Source of the DNA: Stenotrophomonas maltophilia R551-3
GTDB taxonomy: Bacteria; Pseudomonadota; Gammaproteobacteria; Xanthomonadales; Xanthomonadaceae
Direction of reading: 5' to 3'
Assembly (NCBI RefSeq): GCF_000020665.1
Contig: NC_011071.1
Coordinates: forward strand, 1,230,501-1,294,500
DNA: 64,000 nucleotides
The position numbers and the translations under genes are program-made. Shown one piece after another: positions 8,298 through 16,522 of this stretch. Below the pieces are notes generated by a model. That model worked only from the letters and a program-made list of their open reading frames with translations, searched no databases and had not been told where the DNA came from. Each line of letters starts with the position of its first letter. The first letter of the stretch is position 1.

Positions 8298-8933
8298 ATG
8301 TTCTCGGTCATCTCCGCCAGCACCGGCCTCGGTGCCTGGTTCTCTGGTGCAGCCACCGGCATCGGCCTGTTCGCCGTGGTCGGGGCCCAGAGCGCCTTCA
8401 TCCTGCGCCAGGGCATCCTGCGCAAGCACATCGTGCCGGTGGTCGCCACCTGCGCGGCCATCGATGCGATCTTCATCTTCGCCAGCGTGGCCGGCCTGCG
8501 CACGCTGACCTCGGCGCTGCCGTGGCTGACCACGGCCGTGTTGTGGACCGGCGTGGCCTTCCTGGCCTGGTACGCGATGAAGTCGGCACGCCGCGCGATC
8601 GCCGGTGGCGGCGGCATGGGCGAGGCTGACAGCGACGACGGCAGCCGCCGCGCGGTGCTGATGGCCGCAGTCGGTTTCTCGTTGATCAATCCGCACTTCT
8701 GGCTGGACATGATGGTGATCGGCTCGATCGCCGAGAACTTCGGCAATGCCCGCATGGCCTTCGCGGCCGGTGTGGTTACTGCCAGCTGCCTGTGGCTGAC
8801 CGCGCAGGGTCTCGGCGCACGCCTGCTCGCACCGCTGTTCACCAAGCCCAGCACCTGGCGCGTGCTGGACGGCACCATCGCCGTGATCCTCAGCATCCTG
8901 GCCCTCACATTGGCGGTGCGCGGGGTCCATTGA
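8298..8933 (+). CDS. argO: LysE-family amino-acid exporter (ArgO)
   Basis: 211 residues from the ATG at 8298 (MFSVISAS), the same length as E. coli ArgO. The frame is open further upstream, but that would run through the argP promoter. Hydrophobic segments give about five to six membrane helices. The N-terminal GIGLFAVVGAQSAFILRQGILR and the later VGFSLINPHFWLDMMVIG match the LysE/ArgO fold with its conserved NP motif. It should export arginine or other basic amino acids across the inner membrane. Divergence from an ArgP-like regulator indicates regulated export. A strong terminator follows. Confidence 0.9.
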   Translation: MFSVISASTGLGAWFSGAATGIGLFAVVGAQSAFILRQGILRKHIVPVVATCAAIDAIFIFASVAGLRTLTSALPWLTTAVLWTGVAFLAWYAMKSARRAIAGGGGMGEADSDDGSRRAVLMAAVGFSLINPHFWLDMMVIGSIAENFGNARMAFAAGVVTASCLWLTAQGLGARLLAPLFTKPSTWRVLDGTIAVILSILALTLAVRGVH

Positions 8934-8989
8934 CCCGGCGCACGCCCCCCGAACCCACGTCCTGACTCTCTCTCTCCAAGGTAGTGGTA

Positions 8990-9022
8990 ACGACGGCACC
9001 GGCAACGGTGCCGTCGTTTTTT
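8990..9022 (+). terminator. Rho-independent terminator of argO
   Basis: 12-bp perfect stem ACGACGGCACCG / CGGTGCCGTCGT with a GCAA tetraloop, followed by six T. Confidence 0.93.
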
Positions 9023-9100
9023 GTGGGCCACTGGTGATTCGGGCGCCGGCCTGCCTAGAATCGGCCAGCCGGGACAAGGGGGCCAGGCAGGGGGAAAAGG

Positions 9101-11053
9101 ATGCACAAGCGCTGGCTGGCCGCCATCATCGTGGCGGGACTGTGGTGCGGAACCGCTGCTGCGATCGATCTGGGCGCCTACGTGCGCGCGGACAAGTTCG
9201 GCGATGTCATGCTGTCCCCCGGGGGAGACTACCTGGCCGCGACCGTGCCTGCGGACGGCTTTACCGCTGTGATCATCCTGCGCACAGGAGACAACACACC
9301 GGTGGGCAACCTGCGGCCACCACTTAATTCGCATGTCATCGATATGCACTGGGTCAACAACGATCAGGTGATGTTCGGTCTGGCGCAGAAGTTCGGCAGC
9401 CGCGATGCGCCGTGGGCCACCGGCGAGCTGCTGACATTGGACGCGCGCACGGGCCGCCCGGAATTGCTGGTGGGCTACCGCGATCTTGGCCTGCGCGTGC
9501 GGCCCAAGTACCGGACGTCCGCTGCGGCGTTCCTCAGCGACACCTTGCCGGGTGACGATGCCCATGTGGTCATCGCCGTTGGTGGATCACGGCTGGATGC
9601 CAATGGCTATGCAGCCCAGCTCGAACTGGCAAGTGGCAAGCAGCGGCTGCTGGCCCGCGCGCCGATGCCGGATGCGTCCTATGTGGTGGATGCACAGGGC
9701 GACGTGCGTTTCGTCCAGGGCGCCGGTACCGTCTACTACCGCAACGGTGGCGATTGGGTGCTGGTCAACGATGAGAAACGCAGTGGTCGCGGCGAAGCGG
9801 CGCTGGGCTTTTCCGCCGATGGCCAGCTGGCCTACCTGCTCAGCGATCAGCCCAGCGGCCCCGATGCCATCGTCAGCGTGAACGTGGCCACGCAGGAGCG
9901 CAAGGTCGTGCTGCGCGACGAGGTGGTCGATCCCACGCGGCTGATCCATCGCCCAGGCAGCACCGTGCCGGTCGGCGCGCTGTTCCTGGGAACTACGCCG
10001 CATACCCGGTTCTTCGACGAAAGTTCGGACGAGGCGCGGTTGTACCGGAGCCTGGAAGCGGCTTTTCCAGGGCGTGCAGTGTTCATCACTTCCAGTACCC
10101 GCGACGGCCGCCGCCTGCTGGTGGAGACCTGGTCCGGTTCCAATCCTGGCGAGTTCTACCTCTACGACCGCGACCGCAACCTGGCGCGCTTCCTGATGGC
10201 GCGCAGCGAATGGTTTGACCCGGACACCACCGCTTCGGTGCGACCGATTGTGCTGAAGGCGCGCGACGGGTTGGACCTTCATGGATTCCTGACATTGCCG
10301 CATGGAAGTGCCGGCCGTGGCCTACCGATGGTGGTGGTGCCGCACGGCGGGCCGATCGGGGTGTTCGACGACGGCAGTTTCGATCGCGAGAATCAGTTGC
10401 TGGCCGCTGCTGGCTATGCCGTGCTTCAGATCAACTTCCGCGGCTCGGGCAACTACGGACGGGCCCACAGCCGGGCAGCATTGAAGCAATGGGGTGGCAC
10501 GATGCAGGATGACGTCACCGACGCCACCCGCTGGGTCATCAGCGAAGGCATCGCCGATGGCCGTCGCATCTGCATCTACGGCGCCAGCTACGGCGCTTAC
10601 TCGGCGATGATGGGTGCCGCCCGCGAGCCAGGCTTGTACCAGTGCGCGGCGGGCTATGTCGGCGTCTACGACCTGCCGTTGATGTACACCCATGGCGACA
10701 TCCAGGATCGCGGCTCGGGCGTGACCTACCTGCGCGAATGGCTGGGGGATCCGGCACAGCTCGGTACCGTCTCGCCAGTCAATCTTGCGGAACGGATCAA
10801 GGTACCGGTGTTCCTCGCAGCGGGTGGCGAAGACAAGCGCGCGCCGATCCAGCACACCGAGCGCATGGAAGCAGCGCTCAAGCGCGCTGGTACCCCGGTG
10901 GAAAGCCTGTACTACAAGACCGAGGGCCACGGTTTCTACACCGAGGCCCACCGCAGCGAGTACTACGGCAAGCTGCTGGCCTTCCTGTCGCGCAGCCCCG
11001 GTGGCAAGACCGCGACCACCGCAACCGCGGCCGGCAAGGACAAGGCGCCCTGA
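9101..11053 (+). CDS. Secreted S9 prolyl oligopeptidase family serine peptidase
   Basis: 650 residues with a signal peptide (MHKRWLAAIIVAGLWCGTAAA). The N-terminal two thirds look like a beta-propeller that gates the active site. The C-terminal alpha/beta hydrolase domain has the triad Ser496 in GASYGAYSA, Asp578 in AAGGEDKRAP and His610 in EGHGFYTE, plus the oxyanion-side VVPHGGPIG. S9 enzymes cleave short peptides; whether this one is an oligopeptidase or an acyl-/dipeptidyl-peptidase cannot be told. The product should be periplasmic or secreted. It faces a POT peptide transporter gene convergently, and a second S9 enzyme lies at 16523, so the region suits peptide scavenging. Confidence 0.9.
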   Translation: MHKRWLAAIIVAGLWCGTAAAIDLGAYVRADKFGDVMLSPGGDYLAATVPADGFTAVIILRTGDNTPVGNLRPPLNSHVIDMHWVNNDQVMFGLAQKFGSRDAPWATGELLTLDARTGRPELLVGYRDLGLRVRPKYRTSAAAFLSDTLPGDDAHVVIAVGGSRLDANGYAAQLELASGKQRLLARAPMPDASYVVDAQGDVRFVQGAGTVYYRNGGDWVLVNDEKRSGRGEAALGFSADGQLAYLLSDQPSGPDAIVSVNVATQERKVVLRDEVVDPTRLIHRPGSTVPVGALFLGTTPHTRFFDESSDEARLYRSLEAAFPGRAVFITSSTRDGRRLLVETWSGSNPGEFYLYDRDRNLARFLMARSEWFDPDTTASVRPIVLKARDGLDLHGFLTLPHGSAGRGLPMVVVPHGGPIGVFDDGSFDRENQLLAAAGYAVLQINFRGSGNYGRAHSRAALKQWGGTMQDDVTDATRWVISEGIADGRRICIYGASYGAYSAMMGAAREPGLYQCAAGYVGVYDLPLMYTHGDIQDRGSGVTYLREWLGDPAQLGTVSPVNLAERIKVPVFLAAGGEDKRAPIQHTERMEAALKRAGTPVESLYYKTEGHGFYTEAHRSEYYGKLLAFLSRSPGGKTATTATAAGKDKAP

Positions 11054-11058
11054 CGCAA

Positions 11059-11087
11059 AGGGCGGCGGATGTTCGATCCGCCGCCCT
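11059..11087. terminator. Hairpin between convergent peptidase and transporter genes
   Basis: 11-bp perfect stem AGGGCGGCGGA / TCCGCCGCCCT with a 7-base loop. T-rich bases follow on the plus strand (GGTTTTCC) and a weaker TTTGCG on the minus strand, so it may serve both genes. Confidence 0.7.
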
Positions 11088-11108
11088 GGTTTTCCGCAGG
11101 CGCGGGAA

Positions 11109-12863
11109 TTACTTCACCCCGTGCATCATCCGCTTCAGCAGTGGCGCAGCAATGAAGGCCAGCACCGCGCAGCCCAGGCCGATCCACATCAGCAGCCAGA
11201 ACAGGTGCGCATAGGCGCCGGCGGCAGCCACCATGTCCAGCGTTTCGCCTTCCGGCACTTCGATCGCGGCCAGCTTGCCGAACAGCGCGGCCAGCGTTTC
11301 CGAGAACGCGGTTGCCAGGAACCAGGTGCCCATCATCAGGCTCATCACCCGCGGCACGGCCAGCTGGGTTACCGCCGACAGGCCGACCGGCGACAGGCAC
11401 ATCTCACCGCTGGCCAGCAGGAAGTAGGCCAGCACCAGCCACCACACGCTGGCCATCTCGCCGGTGGCGCCGACCTGCTGTGCGGCCAGCGCCAGTGGCA
11501 CGAACGACAGCGCGCCGATCACCAGGCCCCACGCTGATTTCACCGGCTTGCCCGGTTCCCAGCCGCGGCGGTCCATCCAGGTCCACAACGCGGCGAAGGC
11601 CGGTGCCAGCAGCACCAGGAACAGGCCGCCCAGGTAGGTCAGCGAACCGGCGGTCTGCGGAATCACCAGGCAGTCGCGCACCAGCAGCACCAGCATCAGC
11701 GCAACGATGCCGATGAAGAACGCACGCGGTGCGGTCGAGCCGGGGCGCCGTTCGGACAGGCGCGCGCTGACCACGAAGCCCAGCGGTGCCAGCAGCAGCG
11801 AGATGATCGACCACGGCAGCGGCGTACCGCCGGTGATCACCAGCGAGGGCACGATGTCCTTTGTCAGCAGGCGGTCGGTGAAGGTCACCCACGAGCCGTA
11901 GGACTGCTCGTACATGGTGAAGAACACCAGCGCCATGAAGATCAGCACCATCAGCGCGATCATCTGCTGGCGCTCTACCGGCGTGCACTTGCTGCCGGTG
12001 AACCAGGCGAACCAGACCAGCACGCCACCCAGCACCACCAGCATCAGCATCAGCGCCAGGCTGATTTCACCGCCCAGCGCGAACGCGCCGTTGCCGGCCG
12101 CCCACATCAGCCACGCGACCGGCAGCACACCGAGCACCGCGCACAGATAGATGAGCCATTCGCGCGGCAGGCCCAGCACCTTCTGCTTCAGCGCGGCCGG
12201 GCGCGGCGGTTCGGCATGGCCCTGCAGGTACTTCTGGCCCCACAGGAACATCGCCAGGCCGGCCAGCATGCCGATGCCGGCTGCACCGAAACCGTACTTC
12301 CAGCCGTAGGCCTCGCCGAGGAAGCCACACACCAGCGACGAGAACAGCGCGCCGAGGTTGATGCCGGCGTAGAACAGCGAGAAGCCCGAATCACGGCGCG
12401 GGTCGTCCTTGGCGTACAGCTTGCCGACGATGGTGGAGATGTTCGGCTTGAGGAAGCCGACGCCCATGATGATCAGCGCCAGCGACAGGTAGGTCACCGC
12501 CAGTGCCGAGGTGTCGCGCACCACTTCGCCGTTGACCCGGTAGGCGGCGTGGCCCTCGAAGGCCATGCCCAGATGGCCGAGCACCAGCAGGATGCCGCCG
12601 AACAGCACTGCCCGGCGCATGCCCAGCCAGCGGTCGGCCAGCATGCCGCCGAACACCGGGATGCAGTACACCAGGCCGCCATAGGCACCGAGCAGGTCCA
12701 GGCCGGCCTTGTCGCCGAACAGGTGGTACTTGGTGAGATACAGCAGCAGCAGCGCCTTCATGCCATAGAAGGAGAAGCGCTCCCACATTTCGGTGAAGAA
12801 GCAGACGTAGACGCCCTTGGGATGGCCCAGGAAGTCGTCGGAAGCAGTAGCGGCAACGGTCAT
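11109..12863 (-). CDS. POT/PTR2 family proton-dependent di-/tripeptide transporter
   Basis: 584 residues, mostly membrane-spanning, within the size range of 14-helix POT proteins. The family motif ExxERFxxYG appears as FFTEMWERFSFYGMKALLLLY in helix 1, followed by the GGLVYCIPVFGGMLADRWLG loop typical of POT transporters. It imports di- and tripeptides with protons across the inner membrane. It lies tail to tail with a secreted S9 peptidase and near an OPT transporter, so products of extracellular proteolysis probably enter here. The start ATG at 12863 gives MTVAATASDDFLGHPKG, a normal cytoplasmic N-terminus. Confidence 0.92.
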   Translation of the reverse strand: MTVAATASDDFLGHPKGVYVCFFTEMWERFSFYGMKALLLLYLTKYHLFGDKAGLDLLGAYGGLVYCIPVFGGMLADRWLGMRRAVLFGGILLVLGHLGMAFEGHAAYRVNGEVVRDTSALAVTYLSLALIIMGVGFLKPNISTIVGKLYAKDDPRRDSGFSLFYAGINLGALFSSLVCGFLGEAYGWKYGFGAAGIGMLAGLAMFLWGQKYLQGHAEPPRPAALKQKVLGLPREWLIYLCAVLGVLPVAWLMWAAGNGAFALGGEISLALMLMLVVLGGVLVWFAWFTGSKCTPVERQQMIALMVLIFMALVFFTMYEQSYGSWVTFTDRLLTKDIVPSLVITGGTPLPWSIISLLLAPLGFVVSARLSERRPGSTAPRAFFIGIVALMLVLLVRDCLVIPQTAGSLTYLGGLFLVLLAPAFAALWTWMDRRGWEPGKPVKSAWGLVIGALSFVPLALAAQQVGATGEMASVWWLVLAYFLLASGEMCLSPVGLSAVTQLAVPRVMSLMMGTWFLATAFSETLAALFGKLAAIEVPEGETLDMVAAAGAYAHLFWLLMWIGLGCAVLAFIAAPLLKRMMHGVK

Positions 12864-12921
12864 CGACGGCGGGGACAGCAGGAAAGGGCGCGATTATAGG
12901 CCCGTAACCGGCGCCGCACCC

Positions 12922-12945
12922 GGTAGCGCCGGGCCATGCCCGGCG
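12922..12945 (+). repeat. REP element, GTAG type
   Basis: GGTAGCGCCGGGCCATGCCCGGCG, immediately before the stop of the minus-strand gene at 12953. The same form recurs at 31291, 38477 and 39269. Confidence 0.85.
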
Positions 12946-12952
12946 AACGGGG

Positions 12953-14101
12953 TCACAGGTACCGCAACCACGCCAGATCGCGCCTTCGCGCCTTGAACCG
13001 CGCGAATGCCCGCGTCGGTGGATACATCACCACCGCCAATGCACAGGCCACCAGCAGCAGGCCGCTGACCGAATCCAGCGCATACAGCTCGCCGTGGGTC
13101 GGGCCCCAGGCGGCCAGCGCCGCCAGGTACAGCCCCTTCAGCACATACAGGTGCAGCAGGTAGAAGAACATCGGTGCTGCACCAATATCGGCCAATGGCC
13201 GCAGCGCACGTGCCAACGGCGGCCATTCGTACAGTCGCAACAGCAACAGGCCCACGCCCAGCGTCAACAGCAGGAACTGCAGCGACGGCGGGTACTTGGT
13301 GACGTTGAAGATGCTCAGCCAGGTGCGCAGCACGGTGGTCTGGTACTGCCAGGGGGAATCGCCGTATTCGTTGGCAAAGCGCAGCAATGCGAACAGGGCC
13401 AGCGCCCCCGCACCGGCCCAGAACAGCCAGCGCTGCCGCTGCTCCGGCGCGCGCTCGCGGGCGAACCACGGTCCCATCAGGTAACCCAGCGCGATCACCC
13501 CGATCCACGGCAGCACCGGGTAGGAGGTGCGCAATCGCAGTGCCCCGGCCTCGATCCAGTCGCGCTGGTGCAGCACCTTCCACAGGACTGCCAGCGCGCC
13601 ATTGCCTTCCATGCGCACGCCGTCGAGCAGGTTATGGCCGGCCACCAGCGCAACTGCCAGCACCAGCAAGGCGGGGCGCGGCAGCCAGATCAGGCCGGCC
13701 AGCGCGATCATGCTGAGGCCGATGGCCCAGATCACCTGCAGGTACAACGTGTCCGGCGGCAGCTGGAAGGTCCAGGCGAAGTTCACCAGGGTCAGTTCCA
13801 GTACCACCAGGAACAGGCCGCGCTTGAGCAGGAAGGTGGCGGTGGCGCGGCGTGGATCCGGCTGGCGCTGGCCGTACAGCCAGGCCGACAGACCAGTGAG
13901 CAGCACGAATACCGGCGCGCACAGATGCGCCAGCAGACGGCAGGCGAACAGGGCGGGAGAGACCGTGGACGCATCCATCGGGTCGCTGACCTGGTATTGC
14001 AGGAAGAAGGTCTCGCGGACGTGGTCGAGCAGCATCAGCAGCATCACGGTGCCGCGCAGCTGGTCGATGGAGGCCAGGCGCGGGGTGGGGGAAGAGGGCA
14101 T
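12953..14101 (-). CDS. DUF1624-type membrane protein (heparan-alpha-glucosaminide N-acetyltransferase-like)
   Basis: 382 residues from the ATG at 14101 (MPSSPTPRLASIDQLRG). About ten membrane helices are visible. The N-terminal IDQLRGTVMLLMLLDHVRETFF fits the conserved D-LRG-MxxDH motif of DUF1624/HGSNAT-type membrane proteins, some of which are predicted to move acetyl or acyl groups across the membrane. The substrate is unknown. The 200-base gap to the divergent OPT transporter contains AT-rich DNA near 14126-14140 that may hold its promoter. The gene ends beside a REP element. Confidence 0.75.
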   Translation of the reverse strand: MPSSPTPRLASIDQLRGTVMLLMLLDHVRETFFLQYQVSDPMDASTVSPALFACRLLAHLCAPVFVLLTGLSAWLYGQRQPDPRRATATFLLKRGLFLVVLELTLVNFAWTFQLPPDTLYLQVIWAIGLSMIALAGLIWLPRPALLVLAVALVAGHNLLDGVRMEGNGALAVLWKVLHQRDWIEAGALRLRTSYPVLPWIGVIALGYLMGPWFARERAPEQRQRWLFWAGAGALALFALLRFANEYGDSPWQYQTTVLRTWLSIFNVTKYPPSLQFLLLTLGVGLLLLRLYEWPPLARALRPLADIGAAPMFFYLLHLYVLKGLYLAALAAWGPTHGELYALDSVSGLLLVACALAVVMYPPTRAFARFKARRRDLAWLRYL

Positions 14102-14303
14102 GTGATGCAGGACGTGACGGGGCAAAAGAAAGATATAACATATCAATTGTGTCCCTGCCCACTCCGACTTTGCTGTATCGGCCGGTTGCCCGTGCATGTG
14201 CGGGTCCATCGCACCGCAGCATCGGGCCACATCCTTTGGCACGCTGGACTTGCCGGAGCCTGAACGCTAGCGTGGCAGGGATTTTTTGCCAGCAGGGGCT
14301 TTC

Positions 14304-16268
14304 ATGAACCATGACGCTGCGCCCAAGCAGCTCACTTTCCGCGCGGTGGTCCTTGCCATCGTGCTGGCAGTGGTGCTGTCGGCCGCAAACGCCTACCTCG
14401 GTCTGTTCGCAGGCCTGACCATCGCCACCGCGATTCCCGCCGCGGTCATTTCCATGGGCGTGCTGCGCCTGCTGGGTGGCGGTTCCATCCTTGAAAACAA
14501 CATCGTGCAGACCGGCGCCTCGGCCGGCTCGTCGATCGCCGCCGGTGTCATCTTCACCATCCCGGCGCTGGTGATCATGGGCTACTGGCCCGACTTCAAG
14601 TACTGGTGGGTGCTGGGCATCGCTGGTCTCGGCGGCCTGCTGGGCGTGCTGTTCTCGGTGCCGCTGCGGCGTTCGATGATCGTTGAAGACCCGCTTCCGT
14701 TCCCGGAAGGCAAGGCCGCGGCCGAAGTGCTCAAGGCCGGTGAGAACCCGGGCCCGGGCCTGAAGATCCTCGGCCTGTCGGCGGTGATCGGTGCGTTCGT
14801 GAAGCTGGCCGCGGAAAGCGGCATGCGCCTGATTCCCGATGCCTGGGCTACCTCGGCCTACGTCGGCAGCTCCAAGGTCACCGCCTTCATCGGCACCAAC
14901 CTGTCCCCGGCGCTGCTGGGCGTGGGCTACATCGTCGGCCTCAACGTCGGCATCGTGGTGGTGTCCGGCTCGATCCTGACCTGGCACATCGCCATTCCGA
15001 TCTACCAGGCGTTCTTCATGAACACCGATCCGGGCCTGGCCGCCTCGGTCGCTACCGCATCCTCCACCGAGGCGGCGTTCGCCATCTGGGGCGCGAAGAT
15101 GCGCTACCTGGGTGTGGGCGCGATGCTGATCGGCGGCATCTGGACCCTGATCTCGCTGCGCAAGTCGCTGCTCAACGGCGTCAAGAGCGGCTTTGCCGCT
15201 GCCCGCAAGAGCGGTGGCCCGGTACTGGCGCACACCGAACGCGACCTGCCGATGAAGTGGATGCTGGTGGCCCTGGTGGTGTTCACCCTGCCGCTTCTGG
15301 CGCTGTACCAGGCCATCGTCGGCCAGTGGCACGTGTCGATCCCGATGACCTTGATCATGATCGTCGCCGGCTTCCTGTTCGTGTCGGTGTCGGCCTACCT
15401 GGCCGGCCTGATCGGTTCGTCCAACAACCCGGTCTCGGGCATCACCATCTCCACCATCCTGTTCGCTTCTGCGGTGCTGGTGCTGCTGCTGGGCAAGGAC
15501 GGCCTGCAGCCGGTCGGTGCCTTCGGCGCGCCGCTGGGTGCGGTGGCGGCAATCATGATCGGCGCGGTGGTGTGCTGCGCCGCCGCGGTCGGTGGTGACA
15601 ACCTGCAGGATCTGAAGGCCGGCTACATTGTTGGCGCGACACCGTGGAAGCAGCAGTTGATGCTGGGCATCGGCGCATTCTCGTGCGCGCTGATCATGGC
15701 CCCGGTGCTGAACCTGCTGGCCACCGCCTACGGCATCGGCGTCAAGTCCGAGCTGCACCCGAACGCGCTGGCTGCGCCGCAGGCCAACCTGATGGCCTCG
15801 GTCGCAAAGGGCCTGTTCGGTGGTGAACTGCCGTGGACCTTCATCGGCATCGGTGCCGTGGTCGGTGCGGCCATCATCGCCTTCGACAGCTGGCTCAAGT
15901 CGCGCAACGCGCGCTTCCGCGTGCCGGTGCTGGCCGCCGCGATCGGTATCTACCTGCCGCTGGAGCTGATGGTGCCGATCTTCCTCGGCGGCCTGATCTC
16001 CTACCTGGTCGAGCGCTTCCACAAGGTGCGCGCCGACGATGAAGAAGGCCGCGACCGCGTGCACAAGCCGGGCGTGCTGTTCGCCGCCGGCCTGATCACC
16101 GGCGAGGCGTTGATGGGTATCGCCATCGCCGTGCCGATCGTGGTCAGCAGCCGCGCCGATGTGCTGGCCGTACCGTTCCATCTGCCGGCCGCGCAGTGGA
16201 TCGGCCTGGCTGTGTTGTTCCTGGTCGGCTGGCTGATCTACCGCACCGGCAAGCGCGCCGTAGCGTAA
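14304..16268 (+). CDS. OPT family oligopeptide transporter
   Basis: 654 residues from the ATG at 14304 (MNHDAAPKQLTFRAVVLAIVLAVVLSAANAYLGLFAGLTIATAIPAAVIS-type start), with a purine-rich AGGGG upstream. It is almost wholly hydrophobic with many helices, and its N-terminus, SILENNIVQTGASAGSSIAAGVIFTIPAL and VEDPLPFPEGKAAAEVL are typical of the bacterial OPT branch. OPT proteins import oligopeptides or metal-peptide chelates; bacterial substrates are rarely known. It is followed by a complex REP pair, a terminator and an S9 peptidase gene in the same direction. Confidence 0.92.
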   Translation: MNHDAAPKQLTFRAVVLAIVLAVVLSAANAYLGLFAGLTIATAIPAAVISMGVLRLLGGGSILENNIVQTGASAGSSIAAGVIFTIPALVIMGYWPDFKYWWVLGIAGLGGLLGVLFSVPLRRSMIVEDPLPFPEGKAAAEVLKAGENPGPGLKILGLSAVIGAFVKLAAESGMRLIPDAWATSAYVGSSKVTAFIGTNLSPALLGVGYIVGLNVGIVVVSGSILTWHIAIPIYQAFFMNTDPGLAASVATASSTEAAFAIWGAKMRYLGVGAMLIGGIWTLISLRKSLLNGVKSGFAAARKSGGPVLAHTERDLPMKWMLVALVVFTLPLLALYQAIVGQWHVSIPMTLIMIVAGFLFVSVSAYLAGLIGSSNNPVSGITISTILFASAVLVLLLGKDGLQPVGAFGAPLGAVAAIMIGAVVCCAAAVGGDNLQDLKAGYIVGATPWKQQLMLGIGAFSCALIMAPVLNLLATAYGIGVKSELHPNALAAPQANLMASVAKGLFGGELPWTFIGIGAVVGAAIIAFDSWLKSRNARFRVPVLAAAIGIYLPLELMVPIFLGGLISYLVERFHKVRADDEEGRDRVHKPGVLFAAGLITGEALMGIAIAVPIVVSSRADVLAVPFHLPAAQWIGLAVLFLVGWLIYRTGKRAVA

Positions 16269-16275
16269 GGGCCAT

Positions 16276-16377
16276 GGGGTCGGATCCCTTCCCGTAGGGA
16301 AGGGCTCTGACCCCGGGTTCGCCGCCGGCTGCACGGCAGGGGTCAGAGCCGATTCCGGTGGAATCGGATCCGACCCC
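16276..16377. repeat. Paired REP elements able to form a four-way junction
   Basis: Two inverted GGGGTC-type palindromes back to back. They can pair as an outer 12-bp stem (16276-16287 with 16366-16377) enclosing three abutting arms: 16288-16302 (6-bp stem, 3-base loop), 16303-16350 (12-bp stem with a 24-base loop) and 16351-16365 (6-bp stem, 3-base loop). All stems are perfect and no base is left between arms. It lies right after the OPT transporter gene. Confidence 0.8.
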
Positions 16378-16390
16378 GGCATTCCTCAAC

Positions 16391-16419
16391 AAACCCCGCC
16401 TCGGCGGGGTTTGCTTTTT
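16391..16419 (+). terminator. Rho-independent terminator of the OPT transporter gene
   Basis: AAACCCCGC / GCGGGGTTT stem with a short loop, followed by GCTTTTT. Confidence 0.85.
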
Positions 16420-16522
16420 CTGGCGGCGCGGTCGGCCTGCACCGGCAGCCATGACCGATGGCCTTGGCAGCCCCGCCCGCGCAGGCCTACCATCGGTTTT
16501 TTGCCGTCCTGCGGAGACTCCG

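Noticed and set aside
16276..16377. Cloverleaf-like fold, considered as a tRNA gene
   Set aside because: Arm lengths and loops do not fit a tRNA: no T-loop GTTC-A-C context, no CCA-proximal stem of 7 bp, and the arms are REP sequences found elsewhere.
13632..16382. 916-codon minus-strand frame opposite the OPT transporter
   Set aside because: Asp/His/Gln-rich shadow of a membrane protein gene; includes REP DNA at its start.
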